Source: Spirochaetaceae bacterium (GTDB lineage: Bacteria > Spirochaetota > Spirochaetia > Treponematales > Breznakiellaceae). Taken from it: a stretch of DNA of 23,225 nucleotides. Location: assembly GCA_031284645.1 (NCBI GenBank), contig JAITXS010000137.1:1-23225 (forward strand), given 5' to 3'. The translations under genes and the position numbers were made by a program. How positions within the stretch are numbered: position 1 is the stretch's first letter; each line of letters starts with the position of its first letter. The notes under the pieces were generated by a model. The model was not told where the DNA came from. It searched no databases and saw only the letters and a list, made by a program, of their open reading frames with translations. Of this stretch, positions 1 to 9,436 are shown in pieces.

Positions 1-297
1 CTTGACACTGATGATACAAAAATATTGCTTCACAGCTACTCTGTTGCTTCCAGAATATTAGTAAGTGATTTAATTGATATAGCTAATCTTGAAAATCATT
101 TTTTGATAATCTCGGCTAGTCTTGGGTCACAAATATTTAAAACATATTCATTACAAAATGATGACGGCAGTAAGAGCGAAGCATTGACGGTTACAAATAT
201 TGCTGAATTTTTCTTCAAAATCCTTAGCGGGGTCATTCAAATAGATGATTTAACCGGCAATGTCTCGTTTGATGAATTAAAGCAAAAGTATTTATAA
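1..297 (+). CDS. 3' end of an unrecognised protein (partial, truncated by window edge)
   Basis: The reading frame is open from the first base and ends in TAA at 295-297, so this is the last 98 residues of a longer protein whose start lies outside the window. A TTG at 25 could be read as a start, but nothing marks it as one and no ribosome binding site precedes it. The sequence is mixed hydrophobic and acidic, ends in FDELKQKYL, and shows no motif, signal peptide or obvious membrane segment that I recognise. It is visibly more A+T-rich than the neighbouring genes, which may mean a different origin. It converges on the YibE/F gene with only 31 bp between the stop codons and no clear terminator. 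I assign no function. Confidence 0.6.
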   Translation, partial: LDTDDTKILLHSYSVASRILVSDLIDIANLENHFLIISASLGSQIFKTYSLQNDDGSKSEALTVTNIAEFFFKILSGVIQIDDLTGNVSFDELKQKYL

Positions 298-328
298 CTT
301 GATTGACAAATGCGCTTCCCTGCTTATT

Positions 329-1495
329 TTACGTCGTAGTTTTTTTCAGGGGTTTTAAGGGAACATACAACAGCGCTCCCATAATCGTTGTTATAGGGGC
401 TACAAGGACAAGCCCAAAACTTCCGACCACGGTATGGAGTACCTCAGCTGCAACATAACTTAGATTAAGGAGGTTGCCGTTGGGTATTCCCTGCCCCATA
501 AACAGCATGACCATTGCAAGGTAGCTGCCGCTGTAGGCAAGGAGAAGGGTTGTTGTCATAGTGCCGATAACGGATCGGCCGATGGTGCTGCCGGAAAGGT
601 ACAGTTCTTTCCTCGTAATATTCGGACTATGCCGGACGATTTCGCTCATGGCTGCCGAGATGTCCATAGCAAGGTCCATTACTGCGCCGGAAGCGGAAAG
701 CACAACACCGCCGATAAAAATACGGGTAAGGTTAAGATGGGTGTTTCCGGCATAAAGGAGCGTTTCCGAAAATGGGCGTACTGCTCCGTTGACCTTGAAT
801 GGTTCGTTAAAGAGTATACTGATAAGCACGGTTACTCCAAGGCCGATCGCCGCACCTAAAAAAGCGACAACCCCTTTTTTGTTGAGGCCGGCGACGAGAA
901 ACAGGATGACCGCAGATAAAACACAAACAATGACAAAACTCAAAAGGATGGGATCAAAACCTTTTAGCATCAGAGGAATCATCAGTTTCCAAATGACAAA
1001 GACTGAAAAAATAAAGGAAAGTATGGCCTGAAAGCCAAAAAAACCGGCGTAGAAAAGGAGAAAGAGAGCGAAAACAGCAAGGAGTATCCATTCAATACGC
1101 AAGCGGTAATAATCTCCGGCATGGGCATAAGAAATTTTATTTCCGTTGTAAGAGAGTGTTACAAAAACGTGATCCCCGTTTTTAAATACCTGATCAATTT
1201 CCATTTTGCCAAGAAAATGATTCCCTACACGGACAAGCTCTCCCTTCGACTTGCCGCTTAGCACTTTGATCTCAACGCCCTGAGAGCCGGAGAGAACAAG
1301 GCCATGCTGTTCTATATGGGAATTATCTACCTCAAGAACCAGTCCTTCGACATTTTCACTGTTTTCGGGCAAACGCTCTTCAAAACCGGTGGGGATAAAA
1401 TACAATACAACACAAAGAAGCAAAACAAGACCTGAAAAAAGGATGTCCTGTTTCTTTGCATTGTGGAAAAAGAATGAAAATCTGTCCTTTTTCAT
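329..1495 (-). CDS. YibE/F-family multi-span membrane protein
   Basis: 388 residues. An N-terminal basic stretch is followed by a first membrane helix at about residues 18-36. An extracytoplasmic domain of about 90 residues follows, then a block of hydrophobic helices from about residue 132 to the C-terminus. The helix block contains the run MDLAMDISAAMSEIVRHSPN and a GRSVIGTMTTTLLLAYSG segment, which resemble the YibE/F family. The family is widespread in Firmicutes and spirochaetes, but its biochemical role is not established, so none is claimed. The gene starts 35 bp after the stop codon of the alkaline phosphatase gene on the same strand and is probably co-transcribed with it. An AAGGA lies rather far upstream of the ATG, so initiation may partly depend on coupling. 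Confidence 0.8.
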   Translation of the reverse strand: MKKDRFSFFFHNAKKQDILFSGLVLLLCVVLYFIPTGFEERLPENSENVEGLVLEVDNSHIEQHGLVLSGSQGVEIKVLSGKSKGELVRVGNHFLGKMEIDQVFKNGDHVFVTLSYNGNKISYAHAGDYYRLRIEWILLAVFALFLLFYAGFFGFQAILSFIFSVFVIWKLMIPLMLKGFDPILLSFVIVCVLSAVILFLVAGLNKKGVVAFLGAAIGLGVTVLISILFNEPFKVNGAVRPFSETLLYAGNTHLNLTRIFIGGVVLSASGAVMDLAMDISAAMSEIVRHSPNITRKELYLSGSTIGRSVIGTMTTTLLLAYSGSYLAMVMLFMGQGIPNGNLLNLSYVAAEVLHTVVGSFGLVLVAPITTIMGALLYVPLKPLKKTTT

Positions 1496-1530
1496 TGAGC
1501 GGATTTAGTCCTTTTCAATTTCCCTGCTTT

Positions 1531-3123
1531 TTACTGCAAATGCCCAACAAGGACTACTTTTTTGAAAATATCGGTATTGTCATAGTAGCCGTTAAACAGC
1601 TCGTGTCCGACACCGATCACCGAGACAGGAGTAGGCAATCCGGTGTGAGAATAGGTAGTCCATGCAATACCGGCTTTGTTGTTCAGAATATGCGTAAGGG
1701 TTACGGTAAGCGGTTCATAGCTACCATAAGCAAGATAATACTCATCGTCTGTAGTCGGGCGGTTTGAACTGTAACTCATGGCCAGAGCGCGGCTAATCTC
1801 CGCAATTTCATAATCCTTAAGCGCAAGGCCTAATTCCTCGAAAGCCTCTGTGTTGCCGGTTTTGGACAAAGCCGTTAAAGCATCATATTCACTCTGACTA
1901 TAGCGTTTAAGTCCGAAGAACTGTTCAATCAGGGGGAGGACGTCGTCAGTTTTGGCATTGGGATGAGCCTGCTTGAAGGCGGCAAATTCTTTATTAAATG
2001 CAAGGTAGGAACCTTTCTGACCCTGTAACTTGGTAAGGAAGGAGTCGTACCGTGTCCCCGCAAAACCTATAGTCATGCCACCTGTTTCGTGGTCTCCGGT
2101 AACAACGATAAGAGTTTCCGTGGGGTGCTTCTTGTAGAATTCATAGGCAACCTTGACGCCTTCATCCAGAGTAAGCACATCTCCCACAGCCGCAAGAGCA
2201 TCGTTCGCATGGCAGGCCCAGTCAACCTTGCCGCATTCAGCCATCATAAAGAAGCCGTTAGGGTTGTCAAGGACTTCAATTCCCTTGGCCACAAATTCAG
2301 CATAACTTATCTCCCCGGGTTTTCTATCGATTGCATAGGGAATAGCTTTGTCCCCGTCCAATACCGGATTGGTACTGATAATCTTGTCATCACCGGCTTT
2401 AATCTTGTCAAAATCTTCACGGGTGTTAAATACTTTGTAGCCGGCTTCACTGAAGATATCGGCAAGAGGCTTATCCGCGCCCTTTGGTCCGCTAGGCTGT
2501 ACAAATCCGCCGCCGCCAAAGTAGTTGAATCCGCTGGTGGGGATCTGCTTGGCAATCTCATAAAAGAAACTGCGGTGAGGTACGGAGGCATAGAAAGATG
2601 CAGGAGTCGCATGATCCAGAGAAACGGTGGTAACAATCCCGACTTTCAAGCCCTTTTTTTTTGCAAGATATGCCATAGACACATACTTTTCACGGGCTGT
2701 GGGATCCATGCCGACTACGCCGTCCCGGGTCTTCCTGCCGGTCGCAATCGCCGTTCCCGAAGAGGACGAGTCGGTAATCAGGGAGTTGACGGAATAGGTG
2801 CTGCTAAAACCCTGTCCGGGGAAGCCGCTCATCAACATACGCTGGATTGAGGGCTGAAAGTCCGCCACTCCGTTCTCTGCGGGGAAATTACCCGCAGCAC
2901 GCTGAGTCGCATTTTCCAAATTCAGGGGATGCCCTTTACTGGCCAGATAAAGTTCCGCAGCATTCCGCTGGGGAATCGAAGTTCCGTCGCCGATGAATAC
3001 AAAAATGTACTTGGCCTGACCCGTTGCAGCCGCTGTTTCGGCGGCCTCCTGTTTTGTGCATACAGTGAACAACAATGATGATGCGGTCAATAAGACCATC
3101 CAAAACAACACATTCTTTTTCAT
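1531..3123 (-). CDS. phoA: Alkaline phosphatase, probable lipoprotein
   Basis: 530 residues, hydrolysing phosphate monoesters outside the cytoplasmic membrane. An N-terminal hydrophobic segment ends in FTVC (Cys22), a relaxed spirochaete-style lipobox, so the enzyme is probably membrane-anchored. Alkaline phosphatase signatures appear in order: metal-binding Asp46 in IGDGTS; the nucleophile region TDSSSSGTAIATG with Ser119 in the place of the catalytic serine; Glu296, Asp301 and His305 in AECGKVDWACHANDA; Asp344 and His345 in TGDHETGG; and a C-terminal His493 in SHTGLPTPV. All expected metal ligands are present, so the enzyme looks intact. A strong ribosome binding site (GGGGGTGG on the minus strand, 3131-3140) precedes the ATG and fixes the start. 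The YibE/F gene follows 35 bp downstream. Whether phosphate starvation regulates it cannot be seen; no Pho box was recognised. Confidence 0.92.
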   Translation of the reverse strand: MKKNVLFWMVLLTASSLLFTVCTKQEAAETAAATGQAKYIFVFIGDGTSIPQRNAAELYLASKGHPLNLENATQRAAGNFPAENGVADFQPSIQRMLMSGFPGQGFSSTYSVNSLITDSSSSGTAIATGRKTRDGVVGMDPTAREKYVSMAYLAKKKGLKVGIVTTVSLDHATPASFYASVPHRSFFYEIAKQIPTSGFNYFGGGGFVQPSGPKGADKPLADIFSEAGYKVFNTREDFDKIKAGDDKIISTNPVLDGDKAIPYAIDRKPGEISYAEFVAKGIEVLDNPNGFFMMAECGKVDWACHANDALAAVGDVLTLDEGVKVAYEFYKKHPTETLIVVTGDHETGGMTIGFAGTRYDSFLTKLQGQKGSYLAFNKEFAAFKQAHPNAKTDDVLPLIEQFFGLKRYSQSEYDALTALSKTGNTEAFEELGLALKDYEIAEISRALAMSYSSNRPTTDDEYYLAYGSYEPLTVTLTHILNNKAGIAWTTYSHTGLPTPVSVIGVGHELFNGYYDNTDIFKKVVLVGHLQ

Positions 3124-3193
3124 AACTTTCCACCCCCTTGAGATGATACGTTAAAGAAGATGCCGGAATTCCCGGTTTACCTATTATTGAACT

Positions 3194-3222
3194 AATATAG
3201 CATATTCGGTGAACTATGCCTA
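3194..3222 (-). promoter_or_regulatory. Candidate promoter for the alkaline phosphatase gene
   Basis: On the minus strand a TAGGCA box (3217-3222) and a TATATT box (3194-3199) are separated by 17 bp. Each matches a sigma-70-type consensus at four or more positions. They lie about 70 bp upstream of the start codon in the gap between glgX and the phosphatase gene. This is a weak call based on box match and spacing only. Confidence 0.35.
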
Positions 3223-3301
3223 TTGATTTGGATAAAAATTTTCTTTTTTGAGCCGCAGGAAAGAGCGAAAATGTGCACCCTCTTTAAAATCAAATTTTGG
3301 T

Positions 3302-5476
3302 TTAGTGGGTTTCGGGATGGGAAAACAGGACAACAACGCTTCGGCTGCTGACCTTATATTCCGAGCCGATTTCGGGCGGCACCTTTTCACGGTCAAGTGG
3401 AAGAATGTCATACGGAGAGGGAAAGGCTGTGTCGATAACTCGACGCCATTTTTCGTAGGAGCCTGAGTCGGGAACAACAAATTTGATGTCCTGCGGGCTT
3501 GCGTTAAACATAATGAAAAAATCATTATCATCGCGGTCTGCGATGATATCTGCTTTTGTCCCTTCCAGACGCATGGAAAACGCCGAATCTTCTTTTTCCC
3601 AATTGAGCATTTCTCCGTTCACATTATACCAGCTGACATCCGGCGGCGCGTTGTACGTTCCGCCTTTACCGGTATAGAATTCGGGACGCATAAAAGCATG
3701 ATGGCGTTTGCGAAACGCAATAATTTCTTTTGTAAAGCGGAAAAGGCCCGCGTTTCGCTCAAGCAGCTTCCAGTCATACCATGATATTTCATTGTCCTGA
3801 CAGTACGCGTTGTTATTTCCCTTTTGGGTGCGGCAAAACTCATCGCCGCCTAAAATCATTGGTGTCCCCTGGGAAAGTATCAGTGTGGTCAGGAAGTTTT
3901 TTATTTGCTGCTCACGTTCTGCCTCAATGGTCGGGTTGAGCGTCTCGCCTTCAAAGCCGTAATTTAAACTGTAATTATTTTCACTGCCGTCGTGGTTGTC
4001 TTCGCCGTTCTCATCGTTATGTTTGCTGTTGTAAGAAACAAGATCACGAAGCGTAAAGCCGTCGTGCGATGTGATGAAGTTGATTGAATGGAATGGTTTA
4101 CGCCCGTCCCGCAGGTAAAGATCAGCGCTTCCGGAAAGGCGTGTAGCAAGATGCCGTATCTGATTTGCATCGCCCCGCCAGAATTTACGGGCATCGTCAC
4201 GGTAACGGTCATTCCATTCGGCCCAGCGTCCGCCCGGAAACCATCCGACCTGATATGCTCCGCCGGCATCCCATGCCTCGGCAATAATTTTTGTGTTCCT
4301 AAGGACAGGGTCTTCGGCAATCAATTCCAGCACGGGCGGATTATCCATAAGCTGTCCATTCTGATTTCGTCCCAAAATAGAGCCTAAATCAAAACGGAAT
4401 CCGTCTACATGCATATCAATCACCCAATAATGGAGACATTCAATAATCAAGTTGAGCATCACCGGATTATTGCAGTTCATTGTGTTGCCGCAGCCTGAAT
4501 GGTTTTGATAATAGCGTTTGTTTTCGTTTAAAATATAATAAGTCTGATTTTCCAAACCACGGAAGGAGAAGGTGGGGCCGTATTCGTTGCCTTCGGCAGT
4601 GTGATTAAAAACAACGTCAAGAATAACTTCTATGCCTGCTTTATGCAGTTCCCGCACCATTTCCTTGAATTCCCGTACCTGTCCGCCGGGGCTTTTATCC
4701 GATGAATATGAAAATTTCGGGGAAAAAAAAGAAACCGTTGAATAGCCCCAATAGTTCTTTAATTTTTTATCCGTACGCGGATTGGCCCGCATTATTTCGT
4801 TTTCGTTAAATTCATGGACGGGAAGCAGTTCAAGGCTTGTTATACCAAGCTCTTTAAAATAAGGGATTTTTTCGATAAGTCCCCGGTAAGTACCCGGATG
4901 CTCTACGCCGCTTGACGGGTCAATCGTTAGACCGCGCACATGGGTTTCGTACACAACGCTAAAGCGCAGGGGATAGTTAAGCGGGCGATCTCCCTGCCAG
5001 TCAAAATCATCATCAACAACAATACAACGCGGCACTTTATCGAAATTATCGTTATAATTATAGGAAAGATCCCCGGCCGGATCATTGAGGTTGTACGAAA
5101 GGCAATCACTAAAATCCCATTTTGAGTTGATGTACAATGCCTTTGCGAAGGGATCAAAAAGAGCAAGATTAACATTAAAGCGGAAACCACGCTCCGGTTC
5201 ATAGAGGCCGTCCACGCAGTAAACATACAAGGCAGCGGCCTTTAAGCCTTTGATATAACAATGCCACAGGTCTCCGGTTCTATGTTGCTTGTCGGCAAGG
5301 CCGATTTCCATGCGTCTTGCTTTCGGCTCGCCGTTTTCAAACAAGACCAGCCGAACTGATTTTGCGTTACGGGAAAAAACCGAAAAATTAACGCCATCTT
5401 CATCAATGGTCGCTCCCATAGGCAGCGGTTTTCCCGCCTCAACAATAAAATTTCCAAAAGACATCGTAGAACTCAT
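3302..5476 (-). CDS. glgX: Glycogen debranching enzyme GlgX (isoamylase-type, GH13)
   Basis: 724 residues, the usual length for GlgX/TreX. It hydrolyses alpha-1,6 branch points of glycogen or limit dextrins in the cytoplasm and feeds glucose units to glycolysis. The N-terminal part (about residues 10-130) is an isoamylase-type beta-sandwich beginning with LPMGATIDEDGVNFSVFSRN. The GH13 barrel follows with its conserved regions: DVVFNHTAEG; VDGFRFDL with nucleophile Asp363; IIAEAWDAGG with acid/base Glu400; and TSHDGFT with Asp472. The catalytic triad is intact. The start is slightly uncertain: an AGGGA lies very close to the first ATG, and an ATG four codons later is also possible. The gene is divergent from nifJ, and no convincing terminator was found behind it. 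Confidence 0.93.
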   Translation of the reverse strand: MSSTMSFGNFIVEAGKPLPMGATIDEDGVNFSVFSRNAKSVRLVLFENGEPKARRMEIGLADKQHRTGDLWHCYIKGLKAAALYVYCVDGLYEPERGFRFNVNLALFDPFAKALYINSKWDFSDCLSYNLNDPAGDLSYNYNDNFDKVPRCIVVDDDFDWQGDRPLNYPLRFSVVYETHVRGLTIDPSSGVEHPGTYRGLIEKIPYFKELGITSLELLPVHEFNENEIMRANPRTDKKLKNYWGYSTVSFFSPKFSYSSDKSPGGQVREFKEMVRELHKAGIEVILDVVFNHTAEGNEYGPTFSFRGLENQTYYILNENKRYYQNHSGCGNTMNCNNPVMLNLIIECLHYWVIDMHVDGFRFDLGSILGRNQNGQLMDNPPVLELIAEDPVLRNTKIIAEAWDAGGAYQVGWFPGGRWAEWNDRYRDDARKFWRGDANQIRHLATRLSGSADLYLRDGRKPFHSINFITSHDGFTLRDLVSYNSKHNDENGEDNHDGSENNYSLNYGFEGETLNPTIEAEREQQIKNFLTTLILSQGTPMILGGDEFCRTQKGNNNAYCQDNEISWYDWKLLERNAGLFRFTKEIIAFRKRHHAFMRPEFYTGKGGTYNAPPDVSWYNVNGEMLNWEKEDSAFSMRLEGTKADIIADRDDNDFFIMFNASPQDIKFVVPDSGSYEKWRRVIDTAFPSPYDILPLDREKVPPEIGSEYKVSSRSVVVLFSHPETH

Positions 5477-5548
5477 TATCCCTAAAAGAGAAGGCTTGTG
5501 GAAGTGGGTGGTTTTGACTATGCAGCCATAAATCTTTAAACACGCCCC

Positions 5549-5578
5549 TTGACCCTGTTTCCCTTTCTGTCTTAGTAT
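5549..5578 (+). promoter_or_regulatory. Candidate nifJ promoter
   Basis: TTGACC (5549-5554, five of six matches to TTGACA) and TAGTAT (5573-5578, four of six matches to TATAAT) are separated by 18 bp, giving a leader of about 30 nt before the nifJ ATG. The TTGACC lies inside a 12-base string, CCCCTTGACCCT, that recurs in the repeat array at the right end of the window. Confidence 0.45.
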
Positions 5579-5616
5579 TTATGCATCCTACCTAAATCTA
5601 AAAGAGGAAATTAAAT

Positions 5617-8600
5617 ATGTCAGAGAAAAAAATGATTATGACTGACGGGAACACTGCCGCAGGCATGATTGGTCATGCGCTTAGTGAAGTTGTCGCAATT
5701 TATCCGATTACACCGTCAAGCCCTATGGGGGAAGTTTGTGACGAGCTTTCCGCTCAGGGAAGAAAAAATCTCTGGGGCACTGTCCCGCAGGTTTGTGAAA
5801 TGCAGAGCGAGGCGGGCGCTGCCGGTGCAGTGCACGGAGCCTTAACCACGGGTGCGCTTTCGACAACTTTCACGGCGTCACAGGGTTTACTCCTTATGAT
5901 ACCGAATATGTACAAAATTGCCGGTGAGCTTACCTCTACCGTTTTCCATATTGCCGCACGGGCATTGGCAACTTCTTCACTGTCTATTTTTGGCGATCAT
6001 CAGGATGTCATGGCATGTAGGCAGGCCGGCTGGGCCATGCTCTCCTCAAACAGCGTTCAGGAAGTGATGGACTTGGCAACGATTTCCCATAGCTCAACGC
6101 TTCGGGCACGGGTACCCTTCCTTCATTTTTTTGACGGCTTTCGGACTTCACACGAGCTTCAAAAAATAGAGGAAGTTGGATTTGATGTTTTAAAGCAGAT
6201 GGTAAACGATGACCTTGTCAGGGAACACCGTGCGCGGGGGCTTAATCCTGAAAAACCGATTATTCGGGGCACAGCACAAAATCCGGATGTTTATTTCCAG
6301 AGCCGCGAGGGAGTGAATAAATACTACCTTGCTGTTGCGGCTATCGTACAGGAAGAAATGGACAAGTTCGCAAAACTCACGGGTCGGCAATACTATCTTT
6401 ATGAGTATTTCGGGGCAAAAGACGCTGAAAAAGTGATTATTATCATGGGATCCGGCGCGGACACGGTTGAGGAAACAGTTGAATATCTGAATAACAAGGG
6501 AGAAAAGACCGGCGTATTAAAAATCCGCCTCTACCGCCCCTTTGACGCAGAGCTTTTTATCAAAAGTTTACCTTCCTCGGTTCAGTCGATTGCCGTGCTT
6601 GACCGCACAAAAGAACCCGGTTCTCTCGGTGAGCCGCTTTACGAGGATGTCAGAACCGCGCTCTGCGAGATGCAATCTGCCGGAAAATCACCGTTTAAGT
6701 CCTGCCCGACAGTACTCGGCGGACGCTATGGCTTGGGATCAAAAGAATTTACCCCGGGCATGGTAAAAGCTGTTTTTGATAATCTTTCAGGAAAGAAAAT
6801 CCCCCGCTTTATTGTGGGTATTAAAGACGATGTGCTTGGCGCAAGTCTTGATTATGAAGAGCTGCACCTTGCCGATGACGGCATCAACGAGGCTATGTTC
6901 TACGGTATCGGTTCGGATGGCACGGTCGGCGCGAATAAAAACTCAATTAAAATTATCGGGGACGCAAAACCGGATCTTTCGGCTCAGGCGTACTTTAGCT
7001 ATGACTCGAAAAAATCAGGCGGCTTTACGATTTCCCATCTCCGTTTCGGAAAGAAAGCTATTAAACGCCCCTATCTGATAACCAAGGCAGATTTTATTGC
7101 CTGTCATAAGTTCAGCTATCTTGAAACACTTGATATGCTTGCTTATGTAAAAAACAGCGGAACCTTTTTGTTAAACAGTCCTTTTAAAGCTGCGGAAGTC
7201 TGGAATCACATTCCTGTTGAGGCTCAGAAGCAGATTATCGACAAAAAACTCAAATTTTATGTGATTGACGCAGCGGAAATTGCCCGCAAAACAGGCATGG
7301 GCAGCCGAATCAATACGGTTATGCAGGCCGCTTACTTTAAGATTTCCGGTGTTCTTGACGAGTCGACTGCGGTTAAGTACATGAAAAAATTCATCGAAAA
7401 ATCTTACAGCAAGAAGGGTGCCGATGTTGTACAGAAAAACTATGACACGGTTGACGCTTCTCTCTCTTCGGTTGAGGAAGTAAAGTACCCGGCTTCGGTT
7501 TCAGGCAATCTTCATATCAAGAAACCTTTTGAGACAGCAAAGGATCCCTGGATTCAGGAAGTTGAGGGTGCCATGTCGATACAGGAAGGAGATAAGCTCC
7601 CCGTATCAAAACTCCCTGCGGACGGCGACTTTCCGACTGCGACTTCGCAGTATGAAAAACGGGCAATTGCCGAACGGGTGCCGGAGTGGCTGCCTCAGAA
7701 TTGTATCCAGTGCGGTCAGTGTGCGCTGGTCTGTTCCCATGCATGTATCAGAATGAAGCATGTAAGCGATGAAAACGTAAAAAAAGCGCCGGTCGGTTTC
7801 AAAAGTGCTGATTTCAAACCGAAAGCGCAGGAAGGAAAGAAATTCGCACTTGCGATTTCCGCTGAAGACTGTATGGAATGCGGTGTTTGTATCAATATTT
7901 GTCCGGCAAAAGGAAAAGCGCTGCAATGGATTAACTATTCCGATAACCAGAAATATCACGATGAGCAGGCAGCAGCCTGGTATCACTTCCTTGATCTTCC
8001 GGAAACACCGGCTGAAGATATTAACCCGAATACAACAAAGGGGCTTGCATTTAAGAAACCCTTATTTGAATTCTCCGGTGCCTGCGGAGGCTGTGGTGAG
8101 ACGCCGTATGTAAAGATACTTTCCCAGCTTTTTGGCGACAGAGCGATTATCGCAAACGCCACCGGCTGTTCCTCGATTTACGGCGGCAACCTTCCGACAA
8201 CACCGTATGCAAAGCGTGCAGACGGCAGGGGGCCGGCATGGTCGAATTCCCTGTTTGAAGACGCCGCCGAATTCGGGCTTGGCATGAGACTGAGCTCGGA
8301 TAAACTTGAAGAATATGCCCGTGAACTGGCTGTTCGGGCAAAGTCCGAAGGTCTTGCCGCAGGCATTGTCGATAAACTGCTTTCACAAAATCAGGATGAA
8401 GAAGCGGGGATCGAGGCGCAGCGCAAGAATGTTGAAGAACTCAAAGCGGCGTTAAAAAATGACGGCAAAGCTACAGCAAAAGAACTGCTCTCCCTTGCCG
8501 ATCATTTTATAAAACGCTCGGTGTGGGTGCTCGGCGGTGACGGATGGGCCTATGATATTGGTTACGGCGGGCTTGACCATGTCCTGGCCGTGGGGCGCAA

Positions 8601-9162
8601 TATAAACATACTGGTTATGGACACCGAAGTTTATTCGAATACCGGCGGACAAATGAGTAAGGCAACGCCGCTTGGCGCAATCGCGAAATTCGCCGCAGCC
8701 GGAAAAGATCACACGAAAAAAGACCTCGGCGCGATGGCGAGGAGTTACGGTTATGTTTATGTTGCCACGGTGAACATGGGTGCTAATCAGTCTCAGGTTA
8801 TCAAGGCCTTCCACGAAGCGGAAAGCTATAACGGGCCTTCGATTATCATTGCTTACTCGCACTGTATCAATCACGGTATTGATATGTCCAAAGGGCTTGA
8901 ACATCAGAAAGCTGCCGTTACCTGCGGCTTCTGGCCTCTCTACCGTTATGATCCCCGTCTTGTGGGACAGGGTAAAAATCCCTTCCAGCTTGACTCCAAA
9001 GAACCGTCTACTCCGGTTGAGGACTTTATGTATAGTGAAGTCCGCTTCAAGAGTTTAAAGGCCGCTTCCCCGGATCGTGCGGATACTCTGCTTGCCAAGG
9101 CAAAAGCTCATGCCGAGAGAGTTTGGAAAGAACACAAATACTTGGCCGATAGGCCCTTCTAA
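5617..9162 (+). CDS. nifJ: Pyruvate:ferredoxin/flavodoxin oxidoreductase, single-chain
   Basis: 1181 residues, full length for the homodimeric family. It converts pyruvate and CoA to acetyl-CoA and CO2 and reduces ferredoxin or flavodoxin in the cytoplasm, the main pyruvate-oxidising step in many anaerobes. Visible elements in order: YPITPSS (29-35) of the pyrimidine-binding thiamine domain; a gamma-type middle domain; two [4Fe-4S] ferredoxin motifs with Cys696/699/702/706 and Cys752/755/758/762; and the C-terminal thiamine domain with GDG (974-976) and NTGGQ (from 1008). Cys823, Cys826, Cys851 and Cys1083 occupy the positions of the proximal cluster ligands known from the Desulfovibrio enzyme. 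A GAGG eight bases before the ATG supports the start. It has its own promoter region and terminator, so it is probably monocistronic. The partner carrier is not in the window. Confidence 0.97.
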   Translation: MSEKKMIMTDGNTAAGMIGHALSEVVAIYPITPSSPMGEVCDELSAQGRKNLWGTVPQVCEMQSEAGAAGAVHGALTTGALSTTFTASQGLLLMIPNMYKIAGELTSTVFHIAARALATSSLSIFGDHQDVMACRQAGWAMLSSNSVQEVMDLATISHSSTLRARVPFLHFFDGFRTSHELQKIEEVGFDVLKQMVNDDLVREHRARGLNPEKPIIRGTAQNPDVYFQSREGVNKYYLAVAAIVQEEMDKFAKLTGRQYYLYEYFGAKDAEKVIIIMGSGADTVEETVEYLNNKGEKTGVLKIRLYRPFDAELFIKSLPSSVQSIAVLDRTKEPGSLGEPLYEDVRTALCEMQSAGKSPFKSCPTVLGGRYGLGSKEFTPGMVKAVFDNLSGKKIPRFIVGIKDDVLGASLDYEELHLADDGINEAMFYGIGSDGTVGANKNSIKIIGDAKPDLSAQAYFSYDSKKSGGFTISHLRFGKKAIKRPYLITKADFIACHKFSYLETLDMLAYVKNSGTFLLNSPFKAAEVWNHIPVEAQKQIIDKKLKFYVIDAAEIARKTGMGSRINTVMQAAYFKISGVLDESTAVKYMKKFIEKSYSKKGADVVQKNYDTVDASLSSVEEVKYPASVSGNLHIKKPFETAKDPWIQEVEGAMSIQEGDKLPVSKLPADGDFPTATSQYEKRAIAERVPEWLPQNCIQCGQCALVCSHACIRMKHVSDENVKKAPVGFKSADFKPKAQEGKKFALAISAEDCMECGVCINICPAKGKALQWINYSDNQKYHDEQAAAWYHFLDLPETPAEDINPNTTKGLAFKKPLFEFSGACGGCGETPYVKILSQLFGDRAIIANATGCSSIYGGNLPTTPYAKRADGRGPAWSNSLFEDAAEFGLGMRLSSDKLEEYARELAVRAKSEGLAAGIVDKLLSQNQDEEAGIEAQRKNVEELKAALKNDGKATAKELLSLADHFIKRSVWVLGGDGWAYDIGYGGLDHVLAVGRNINILVMDTEVYSNTGGQMSKATPLGAIAKFAAAGKDHTKKDLGAMARSYGYVYVATVNMGANQSQVIKAFHEAESYNGPSIIIAYSHCINHGIDMSKGLEHQKAAVTCGFWPLYRYDPRLVGQGKNPFQLDSKEPSTPVEDFMYSEVRFKSLKAASPDRADTLLAKAKAHAERVWKEHKYLADRPF

Positions 9163-9220
9163 GCGCTTGTTTTGAACTTTTGGGAAGGGGTCTGATTAAG
9201 ACTCTTTCCCCTGCAAACAG

Positions 9221-9282
9221 AAGTCCGCAGACACAGGTACGGAATGACGCCGTTATCTACTGCCTGCGGACTTATTTTTTTT
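9221..9282 (+). terminator. Rho-independent terminator after nifJ
   Basis: A perfect 10-bp inverted repeat, AAGTCCGCAG (9221-9230) and CTGCGGACTT (9264-9273), is followed at once by an A and eight Ts. The 33-nt loop can pair further (CAGGTA with TACTG, one bulge). It lies 58 bp past the nifJ stop codon. Confidence 0.85.
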
Positions 9283-9396
9283 AATAATAAGCCCGCATCT
9301 GCTCGAAACTTGCCCCACAATTTAATATAAGATTTAATAAGCTCGTGGTGAAATTCTTCTTGTTCGGCCGGAAAAATTTTCAAGGTAATGTGCCAC

Positions 9397-9425
9397 TTGA
9401 ATTTTTCCCCTTCATTGACTATTGT
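9397..9425 (+). promoter_or_regulatory. Candidate promoter abutting the DUF5312-like gene
   Basis: TTGAAT (9397-9402) and TATTGT (9420-9425) are separated by exactly 17 bp. Transcription would start near 9432, only a few bases before the ATG at 9437. That would make the mRNA leaderless or nearly so, consistent with the absence of a Shine-Dalgarno sequence. Confidence 0.4.
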
Positions 9426-9436
9426 TAGTATGTGCT

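Noticed and set aside
2089..2850. A 253-codon open frame on the plus strand opposite the alkaline phosphatase gene
   Set aside because: The minus strand carries all alkaline phosphatase motifs over the same bases. The plus-strand product looks like nothing known and has no start signal.
3260..3295. Terminator after glgX
   Set aside because: AAAGAG/CTCTTT are 24 bases apart, A/T-rich and not followed by a T-tract on the minus strand.
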